This document shows positions 58,190 through 64,000 of a stretch of 64,000 nucleotides of DNA, piece after piece. Below the pieces are notes generated by a model. That model saw only the letters and a program-made list of their open reading frames with translations, ran no database searches and was not told where the DNA came from. Both the position numbers and the translations under genes were made by a program. How positions within the stretch are numbered: position 1 is the first letter of the stretch; each line of letters starts with the position of its first letter. This stretch comes from Halobacterium rubrum (GTDB taxonomy: Archaea > Halobacteriota > Halobacteria > Halobacteriales > Halobacteriaceae). The stretch lies in contig NZ_JAJQQZ010000003.1 of assembly GCF_021729015.1 (NCBI RefSeq), positions 62,001 to 126,000 on the forward strand, read 5' to 3'.

Positions 58190-60013
58190 ATGAGCGAGTC
58201 CCCGTCATCGAAGACCATGAAAGTGCGAATCGGTGGCGGCGCGACCGACTCCGAGGCCGAGGCGGTCGCGGCCGCGCTCGCCGAGCACGTCCGCGACGAC
58301 GTCGAGGTGTACCTCGGCGACGCAGACGAACCGGCGGCAGTCCACGAGGCGCCCGAGGACGCCGGCGAGGGCGCGCCGGCCGGCGGCGACGGGACCGACG
58401 GCGACGACCTCGGGCCGACCGAGCGCGAGGAACTGCTCCGCGAGGAGATCGCGGACATCCTCGAGGGCGGCCCCGAGAAGTACAAAGAGCGCCTGCCCGA
58501 CCAGGACAAGCTGTTCGTCCGCGACCGCCTCGACCTCTGGTTCGGTGACGAGGAGGACGGTGACGGCGACGGCGACCTCCTGTTCGAGGACGGGAAGTTC
58601 GCGCACTTCGACGGCTGGCACCCGAACAGCCCGGACGTCGACGAGGCCGACGACGGCACCCGCCTGCCCGCCGACGGCCTCATCACGGGTGCGGCGGACT
58701 TCGACGGCCGCGACGTCCACTTCATGGCCAACGACTTCACCGTGAAGGCCGGCTCGATGGCCGAGCGCGGCGTCGAGAAGTTCCTCCGGATGCAGCAGCG
58801 CGCGCTCAAGACCGGCAAGCCCGTGCTGTACCTGATGGACTCCTCCGGGGGCCGCATCGACCAGCAGTCCGGCTTCTTCGCGAACCGGGAGGGCATCGGG
58901 AAGTACTACTTCAACCACTCCCGGCTCTCCGGCCGCGTCCCCCAGGTCTGCGTACTGTACGGGCCCTGCATCGCCGGCGCTGCGTACACGCCCGTGTTCG
59001 CCGACTTCACCATCATGGTCGAGGGGATGTCCGCGATGGCCATCGCCAGTCCCCGGATGGTGGAGATGGTGACGGGAGAGAACATCGAGATGCAGGACCT
59101 CGGCGGCCCGAAGGTGCACGCCGAGCAGTCCGGCAGCGCCGACCTCGTCGCCCGCGACGAGGAACACGCCCGCGAACTCGTCGCGAACCTCGTCCAGTAC
59201 CTCCCCGACAACAGCGACGAGCAGCCGCCGAGCCAGCCGGCGAAGCCGCCGGCGAAGCCGACGTCGGGCATCGACGGTCTGATTCCCGAGGCGCCGAACC
59301 GCGCCTACGACATGCACGACCTCATCGACCGCGTGGTCGACGAGGACTCCTTCTTCGAGCTCCGGCCGGAGTACGGCAAGGAGATTCTCACGGGGTACGC
59401 GCGCATCGACGGCCGCACCGTCGGCATCGTGGCGAACCAGCCCGCGCAGCGCGCCGGCGCCATCTTCCCGGACGCCGCCGAGAAGGCCGCGGAGTTCGTC
59501 TGGAAGTCCGACGCCTACAACATCCCGCTGCTGTACCTCTGTGACACGCCCGGCTTCATGGCCGGCTCGTCGGTCGAGAAGGACGCCATCCTCGAGAAGG
59601 GCAAGAAGATGATCTACGCCACCAGCGAGGCGACCGTCCCGAAGCAGTCGGTGGTCGTCCGGAAGGCGTACGGCGCCGGCATCTACGCGATGTCCGGGCC
59701 CGCCTACGACCCCGAGTCCACCATCGCGCTCCCCTCCGGCGAAATCGGTATCATGGGGCCCGAGGCAGCTATCAACGCCGTCTACGCGAACAAGCTCGAC
59801 GCCATCGACGACCCCGAGGAGCGCAAACAGCGCGAGCAGGAGCTCCGCGAGGAGTACCGCGAGGACATCGACGTCCACCGGATGGCCAGCGAGACCGTCA
59901 TCGACGAGATCGTGCCGCCCTCGGAGCTCCGGACGGAGCTCTCGAACCGCTTCGACTTCTACGAGGACGTCGAGAAAGACCGGCCGTCGAAGAAGCACGG
60001 CACCATCCTCTGA
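58190..60013 (+). CDS. Acyl-CoA (propionyl-CoA) carboxylase beta subunit with epsilon-like N-terminus
   Basis: 607 residues from ATG 58190. Residues about 10-45 (MKVRIGGGATDSEAEAVAAA, then ALAEHVRDDVEVYLG) resemble the small epsilon/PccX subunit, followed by an acidic linker to about 80. Carboxyltransferase domains follow: the first half has LYLMDSSGGRIDQQSGFF and GPCIAGAAYTPVFADF; the second has LCDTPGFMAGSSVEKDAILE, KQSVVVRKAYGAGIYAMSG and ALPSGEIGIMGPEAAINAVY. It moves CO2 from biotin to an acyl-CoA, probably propionyl-CoA. No biotin carboxylase gene is in view. Neighbouring genes fit propionyl-CoA metabolism. Confidence 0.86.
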   Translation: MSESPSSKTMKVRIGGGATDSEAEAVAAALAEHVRDDVEVYLGDADEPAAVHEAPEDAGEGAPAGGDGTDGDDLGPTEREELLREEIADILEGGPEKYKERLPDQDKLFVRDRLDLWFGDEEDGDGDGDLLFEDGKFAHFDGWHPNSPDVDEADDGTRLPADGLITGAADFDGRDVHFMANDFTVKAGSMAERGVEKFLRMQQRALKTGKPVLYLMDSSGGRIDQQSGFFANREGIGKYYFNHSRLSGRVPQVCVLYGPCIAGAAYTPVFADFTIMVEGMSAMAIASPRMVEMVTGENIEMQDLGGPKVHAEQSGSADLVARDEEHARELVANLVQYLPDNSDEQPPSQPAKPPAKPTSGIDGLIPEAPNRAYDMHDLIDRVVDEDSFFELRPEYGKEILTGYARIDGRTVGIVANQPAQRAGAIFPDAAEKAAEFVWKSDAYNIPLLYLCDTPGFMAGSSVEKDAILEKGKKMIYATSEATVPKQSVVVRKAYGAGIYAMSGPAYDPESTIALPSGEIGIMGPEAAINAVYANKLDAIDDPEERKQREQELREEYREDIDVHRMASETVIDEIVPPSELRTELSNRFDFYEDVEKDRPSKKHGTIL

Positions 60014-60025
60014 CGGGCCGGTGCC

Positions 60026-60457
60026 CTACTCGTTGCGGAGCGCGTCGACGAGCACGGCCAGCGCCAGCCCCGTGAGGCCGACGTCGCGGGCGACGACGTC
60101 ACCGAACGCGCCGGTGTCGAGCCAGACGACCGCGAGGTAGGCAGTCGTCGCGGCCAGCGAGACGGCCGCTACGAGCGCTGCGAACGCCGTATAGCGGTCC
60201 GCGAGCAGGAGCGCGGCGAACCCGAGTTCGAGGTAGCCGTTCGCGAGCATGAACGTCGTCGGGGAGACGACGAGCAGCGGCGCCAGCCAGTCCGTAACGT
60301 AGACGGTCCAGCCCGCGGGGTCGAGGAGTTTGTGCGCGCCGGCCGCGACGAGCATCAGCCCCAGCCCCCAGCGGGCGAGCGCCGACGGAGCCGGTGCGCT
60401 CGCGGCGAGGCCGCTCACCCGGTCGCCGAGCGCGTCGACTCGGTCGCCTGCGGTCAC
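60026..60457 (-). CDS. DoxX family membrane protein
   Basis: 143 residues from GTG 60457 (VTAGDRVDALGDRVSGLAAS). Four membrane helices are preceded by an amphipathic N-terminus. LARWGLGLMLVAAGAHKLLD and NGYLELGFAALLLADRYTAF are DoxX-like. It starts only 6 bp after the MaoC gene stop, so they are one operon. Why a DoxX protein is coupled to an acyl-CoA hydratase is unclear. It is the third of its type in the window. Confidence 0.8.
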   Translation of the reverse strand: MTAGDRVDALGDRVSGLAASAPAPSALARWGLGLMLVAAGAHKLLDPAGWTVYVTDWLAPLLVVSPTTFMLANGYLELGFAALLLADRYTAFAALVAAVSLAATTAYLAVVWLDTGAFGDVVARDVGLTGLALAVLVDALRNE

Positions 60458-60463
60458 GGCTAC

Positions 60464-60937
60464 TCAGTCTCCGGTCTCGGCGTGCTCGCGCTTCAGTGAG
60501 AGCACGGTCCGGTCGAACTCGCAGATCAGCGGCTCGTCCTCGCGGTTCACGGCGAACGCCTCGACGTGGAAGGTGACGACGCCGCGCTCGCCGTCGCTGG
60601 TCTCGCGCTTGTCGGTGACGGTCGACTGCACCCGGATGGTGTCGCCGTGGAAGACGGGTGCGGGGTGCTCGACGTCGTCGTAGGACAGGTTCGCGACGAT
60701 GGTACCGTCGGTCGTCTCCGGGATGGTGATGCCGACAGCGAGGCTCATCGTGTAGAGGCCGTTGACGATGCGCTCGCCGAACTGCGTGTCTCCGGCGAAG
60801 TCGGCGTCCAGGTGCAGCGGCTGCTGGTTCATCGTCATGTCGCAGAACTCCTGATTGTCCGACTCCGAGACGGTACGTCGGGTGGCGTGTTCGATGGTCT
60901 CGCCGACCTCGAAGCCCTCGTAGTAGCGGCCGGTCAT
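60464..60937 (-). CDS. MaoC-type enoyl-CoA hydratase (mesaconyl-CoA hydratase-like)
   Basis: 157 residues from ATG 60937 (MTGRYYEGFEVGETIEHATR). The hot-dog fold hydratase motif is NQQPLHLDADFAGDTQFGER followed by IVNGLYTMSLAVG. It lies divergent from a CitE-like lyase gene. Together they can hydrate mesaconyl-CoA to beta-methylmalyl-CoA and cleave it, as in the methylaspartate cycle. Other MaoC activities (R-specific enoyl-CoA hydratase) are possible. A minus-strand ACTTTGAC about 25 bp before the start is the likely TATA. Confidence 0.88.
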   Translation of the reverse strand: MTGRYYEGFEVGETIEHATRRTVSESDNQEFCDMTMNQQPLHLDADFAGDTQFGERIVNGLYTMSLAVGITIPETTDGTIVANLSYDDVEHPAPVFHGDTIRVQSTVTDKRETSDGERGVVTFHVEAFAVNREDEPLICEFDRTVLSLKREHAETGD

Positions 60938-61010
60938 GTCTGGGAGGTGGACGGCGGCGGTCAAAGTCGCTCCGGAAACGTACAAGGCGGGGGCCGTCGT
61001 CGTCCCGTAC

Positions 61011-61862
61011 ATGGTTCGACGCAGCGTGCTGTTCTCGCCCGGTGACCAGCCCGACCTGATGCGGAAGGCCCCGAGGGCCGGGGCGGACGTCGTCGTCTTC
61101 GACCTCGAAGACGCCGTCGCGCCCGGGCAGAAAGACGACGCCCGGCAGGCGGTCAGCGACGTCCTGAACGACCCCGAGTTCGCGCCGGACTGCGAGGTCT
61201 GTGTGCGCGTGAATCCCGCCGGCGCCGGCGCCGGAGCGGACGTCGACGCGGTACTGGCGGACGCCGGCGCGAGCGTCGACTCGGTGATGCTCCCGAAGGC
61301 CGCCGACCGAGAGGACGTCGAGACACTCGGCCGACTGCTCGGTGAAGTCGACGCCGAGGCGCCGGTGCTCGCGCTCGTGGAGTCCGCGGCGGGCGTGCTG
61401 AACGCCCACGAGATCGCCCGGGCCGGGCCGACGGACGCGCTCGTGTTCGGCGCCGAAGACCTCTCGGCGGACATCGGCGCCACCCGCACAGACGAGGGCA
61501 CGGAGGTCCTCCACGCCCGCGAGCACGTCGTGCTCGCGGCGAGCGCGGCCGGTGTCGACGCCATCGACACCGTCTACACGGACATCGAGGACACAGAGGG
61601 GCTGGCCGAGGAGACCAGGTTCGCGGCCGGCCTCGGCTTCGACGGGAAGATGGCGATTCACCCGGCGCAGGTCGACCCGATCAACGACGCCTACACGCCC
61701 GCCGACGATGAGGTCGAGTGGGCCGAGCGCGTACTGGCAGCGAAAGCGGAAGCTGAGGAGGCGGGACGGGGCGTGTTCCGGGTGGACGGCGAGATGATAG
61801 ACGCTCCACTGGTTGCGCAGGCCGAGCGCGTCGTCGAGCGCGCCCGGGCCGCCGACAATTAA
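61011..61862 (+). CDS. CitE-like CoA ester lyase (beta-methylmalyl-CoA lyase-like)
   Basis: 283 residues from ATG 61011 ([20 protein letters not shown]). The HpcH/HpaI-CitE barrel motifs are [18 protein letters not shown] (Mg ligand Asp/Glu region), [32 protein letters not shown] and [17 protein letters not shown]. It cleaves beta-methylmalyl-CoA to glyoxylate and propionyl-CoA, or malyl-CoA to acetyl-CoA and glyoxylate. A TATA-like ACGTACAAGG sits about 25 bp before the start, so MaoC and lyase share a compact divergent promoter. Confidence 0.88.
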   Translation: MVRRSVLFSPGDQPDLMRKAPRAGADVVVFDLEDAVAPGQKDDARQAVSDVLNDPEFAPDCEVCVRVNPAGAGAGADVDAVLADAGASVDSVMLPKAADREDVETLGRLLGEVDAEAPVLALVESAAGVLNAHEIARAGPTDALVFGAEDLSADIGATRTDEGTEVLHAREHVVLAASAAGVDAIDTVYTDIEDTEGLAEETRFAAGLGFDGKMAIHPAQVDPINDAYTPADDEVEWAERVLAAKAEAEEAGRGVFRVDGEMIDAPLVAQAERVVERARAADN

Positions 61863-61933
61863 TATACCTTAAATCACGTATTATCATACACAATCCGCCA
61901 TCCTTATTCGTCGGGTCGAAATCGGTCCTAGTA
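61863..61933 (+). promoter_or_regulatory. AT-rich promoter region of glutamate dehydrogenase
   Basis: Unusually AT-rich for this genome: TATACCTTAAATCACG at 61864-61879, then TATTATCATA near 61880-61889, then CCTTATTCG at 61902-61910. The last lies about 25 bp before the gdhA ATG (61934) and is the best TATA for a leaderless transcript. The earlier AT block may hold a second promoter or a regulator site. Confidence 0.5.
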
Positions 61934-63187
61934 ATGCCGGAAGCTAACCCATTCGAGAGTCTGCAGGAACAGATTGGGGACGCCGGCGAGTTCCTCGACG
62001 TCGGCGACGACGTCCTCGAACGTCTCAAACACCCGGAGCGCGTCCTCGAGACGACGCTCTCCGTCGAGATGGACGACGGCACCATCGAGACGTTCAAGGC
62101 GTTCCGCTCGCAGTTCAACGGCGATCGCGGCCCCTACAAGGGCGGCATCCGCTACCACCCGGGCGTCACCCGCGACGAAGTGAAGGCGCTCTCGGGCTGG
62201 ATGGTGTACAAGACGTCGGTCGTCGACATCCCGTACGGCGGCGGGAAGGGCGGCATCGTCATCGACCCCAGCGAGTACTCCGAGGGCGAGCTCGAACGCA
62301 TCACGCGAGCGTTCGCCGCGGAACTCCGGCCGTTCATCGGGGAGGACAAGGACGTCCCCGCGCCGGACGTCAACACCGGCCAGCGGGAGATGAACTGGAT
62401 CAAAGACACCTACGAGACCCTCGAGAACACCACCGCGCCCGGCGTCATCACGGGGAAGGCCCTCGAGAACGGCGGGAGTGAGGGTCGCGTGGAGGCGACC
62501 GGCCGCTCGACCATGTTCGCCGCTCGCGAGATCTTCGACTACCTCGACCGCGACCTCGAGGGCGCCACCGTCGCCGTCCAGGGCTACGGGAACGCCGGCA
62601 GCGTGGCCGCGAAGCTCATCGACGACCAGGGCGCCGACGTCGTCGCCGTCTCAGACTCCTCGGGCGCCATCCACAACCCCGACGGCTTCGACACGCGCGC
62701 GGTCAAGGACTTCAAGAACGAGACCGGCAGCGTCACCGGCTACGACGAAGCCACCGAGGAGTTCTCGAACGGCGACCTCCTCACGATGGACGTCGACCTC
62801 CTCGTCCCCGCGGCCCTCGAGAACGCCGTCGACGAGGACCTCGCTCGCGACGTCGAGGCCGACGTCGTCGTCGAGGCCGCCAACGGCCCGCTCACGCCGG
62901 ACGCCGACGACGTGCTCACCGAGCGCGGCGTCACCGTCGTCCCGGACATCCTCGCGAACGCCGGCGGCGTCACCGTCTCGTACTTCGAGTGGGTGCAGAA
63001 CCGCCAGCGCTTCCAGTGGACCGAGGAACGCGTCAACGAGGAACTGGAGGCCGTCATCACCGACGCCTTCGACGCGATGACCGACGCCCACGAGGACGCC
63101 GGCACGCCGAACCTCCGCACCGCCGCCTACGTCGTCGCCGTCCAGCGCGTCGTCGACGCCTACGACGGCAGCGGTAGCTGGCCGTAG
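61934..63187 (+). CDS. gdhA: Glutamate dehydrogenase
   Basis: 417 residues, the size of hexameric GDH. The substrate domain has [40 protein letters not shown] and [20 protein letters not shown]. The coenzyme domain has [17 protein letters not shown]. It interconverts glutamate and 2-oxoglutarate with ammonia. Location next to a MaoC hydratase and CoA lyase is suggestive: in the methylaspartate cycle, glutamate is the entry compound for the mutase step. The coenzyme preference (NAD or NADP) is not decided from the sequence. Confidence 0.95.
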   Translation: MPEANPFESLQEQIGDAGEFLDVGDDVLERLKHPERVLETTLSVEMDDGTIETFKAFRSQFNGDRGPYKGGIRYHPGVTRDEVKALSGWMVYKTSVVDIPYGGGKGGIVIDPSEYSEGELERITRAFAAELRPFIGEDKDVPAPDVNTGQREMNWIKDTYETLENTTAPGVITGKALENGGSEGRVEATGRSTMFAAREIFDYLDRDLEGATVAVQGYGNAGSVAAKLIDDQGADVVAVSDSSGAIHNPDGFDTRAVKDFKNETGSVTGYDEATEEFSNGDLLTMDVDLLVPAALENAVDEDLARDVEADVVVEAANGPLTPDADDVLTERGVTVVPDILANAGGVTVSYFEWVQNRQRFQWTEERVNEELEAVITDAFDAMTDAHEDAGTPNLRTAAYVVAVQRVVDAYDGSGSWP

Positions 63188-63313
63188 CGACTCGGCGACG
63201 ACCCCCAGCGCCGGACCACCGACGTTTTTACTGATACTCACCGGTCTCCAGCGGCCGCTCCGCTCACTGGCGCCAAAACACCACTGCAGAACAGGCGGGG
63301 CCGAGCGAGCCAG

Positions 63314-64000
63314 CTACAGGTAGCCGGCGTCGACGAGCCGCTCGACGGCTTCTTCGAGCCGCTCGGTGCTGGCGGCGTAGGAGAGCCGCGCGTAGCCGGG
63401 GGCGCCGAACGCCGACCCGGGGACGGTAGCGACGTGGGCGTCTTTCAGCGCCTCCTGGCACCACTCCTGGTCGTCGTCGGCGACCGGGAGCATCAGGTAG
63501 AACGCGCCGTCGGGGGTCGAGACGTCCTTGCCGTGCTCGGCGAACAGGTCGACGAGCAGGTCGCGTCGCGACTCGAAGGCGTCGACCATCTCGTCGATTG
63601 CGTCGTCAGTGTGCTGGATCGCTTCGACGCCCGCGCGCTGCACGAAGTTCGCCGCCGACGAGACCGAGTGCGACTGCACTTTCCCGGCCTGACTCACGAT
63701 CTCCTCGGGCGCGGCGAGGTAGCCGAGCCGCCAGCCCGTCATCGAGTACGCCTTCGAGAACCCGTTGACGGTGACCGTGCGCTCGAACATGCCGTCGAGG
63801 CCGGCGAGGCTGACGTGCTCGGGGCCGTAGTTGATGTGCTGGTAGATCTCGTCGGAGATGACCGTGACGTCGTGGTCGACGGCGAGGTCGCGGACGCCCT
63901 CCATCGCGGCCCGCGAGTACACCGCACCCGTGGGGTTGCTCGGGGAGTTCACGACCAGCAGCTCGGTGTCGTCCGAGACGGCCTCGGCGAGGTCGTCGAG
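63314..64000 (-). CDS. PLP-dependent class I aminotransferase (partial)
   Basis: The last 228 residues of a class I/II aminotransferase; the N-terminal part lies beyond the right edge. Visible motifs are NSPSNPTGAVYSRAAMEGVR, TVISDEIYQHINYG, and the PLP lysine in TVNGFSKAYSMTGWRLGYLA. The end shows ARLSYAASTERLEEAVERL, with the Arg that binds the substrate carboxylate. It is most like aspartate or alanine aminotransferases of archaea. Its position beside gdhA fits amino-group exchange with glutamate. Confidence 0.92.
   Translation of the reverse strand, partial: LDDLAEAVSDDTELLVVNSPSNPTGAVYSRAAMEGVRDLAVDHDVTVISDEIYQHINYGPEHVSLAGLDGMFERTVTVNGFSKAYSMTGWRLGYLAAPEEIVSQAGKVQSHSVSSAANFVQRAGVEAIQHTDDAIDEMVDAFESRRDLLVDLFAEHGKDVSTPDGAFYLMLPVADDDQEWCQEALKDAHVATVPGSAFGAPGYARLSYAASTERLEEAVERLVDAGYL

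Noticed and set aside
1-64000. CRISPR array, insertion sequence or prophage
   Set aside because: No regularly spaced repeats, transposase, integrase or phage structural gene could be recognised anywhere in the window.

Overview
The window is chromosomal DNA of a halophilic archaeon (class Halobacteria). The evidence is very high GC with strongly acidic proteins, mostly leaderless genes with a TATA element about 25 bp before the start codon, Tat-type (twin-arginine) signals on secreted copper, iron-sulfur and binding proteins, archaeal lipid enzymes, and an archaeal 7S SRP RNA. The family Halobacteriaceae is plausible, but the genus cannot be fixed from this sequence alone.

Layout. 1-1615: the E, F and partial G subunits of an Mrp/Mnh Na+/H+ antiporter, all on the minus strand. 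1846-8164: coaBC, an SRPBCC protein, a membrane-anchored halocyanin, M42 and M28 peptidases, an MTH865-type protein and a degenerate NAD-kinase-like protein. 8209-15350: a respiratory cluster with split cytochrome b (petB/petD type), Rieske protein and a second halocyanin, embedded among six or seven small membrane or secreted proteins of unknown function. 15347-20335: an HTH membrane protein, endonuclease III, phosphomevalonate decarboxylase, an NDH-2-like flavoprotein and a histidine kinase. 20591-26491: a branched-chain amino acid-type ABC transporter, with the binding protein on the plus strand and livHMGF on the minus strand. 26595-34510: DoxX, GNAT, VOC, DUF2797, a Gly/Met-rich protein, two glycosyltransferases, the RNA cluster rnp4-yhbY-mscS and a universal stress protein.

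34790-35097 is the SRP 7S RNA gene, next to a perfect 16-bp inverted repeat. 35205-39697 holds a divergent class I aminoacyl-tRNA synthetase, a coiled-coil protein, a cysteine-synthase-like enzyme, a CoA-binding protein, a RecA/RAD55-like protein and the UbiA prenyltransferase for archaeal lipids. A tRNA-Arg(UCG) at 39850 is followed by a small accessory-looking stretch. 40895-49285 holds an SDR, a dihydrolipoamide-dehydrogenase-like flavoprotein, DoxX, a 7TM histidine kinase, a K+ channel with RCK domains and a membrane-embedded metallophosphoesterase. 49402-51696 is a quinol-type nitric oxide reductase preceded by paired palindromes. 51790-57907 holds formate-THF ligase, DUF4350 plus SppA, an AhpD-like protein, an FAD oxidoreductase and a second stress protein.

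58190-63187 looks like a carbon-assimilation module: an acyl-CoA carboxylase beta subunit with a fused epsilon-like N-terminus, a MaoC hydratase, a CitE-like CoA lyase and glutamate dehydrogenase. This set fits the haloarchaeal methylaspartate cycle, although the mutase and ammonia-lyase genes are not in view. A partial aminotransferase runs off the right edge. No CRISPR array, insertion sequence, rRNA or intact prophage was seen. The best leads for something undescribed are the accessory membrane proteins around the bc complex, the fused epsilon-beta carboxylase, the palindromes before norB and several enzyme paralogs with altered active-site motifs.
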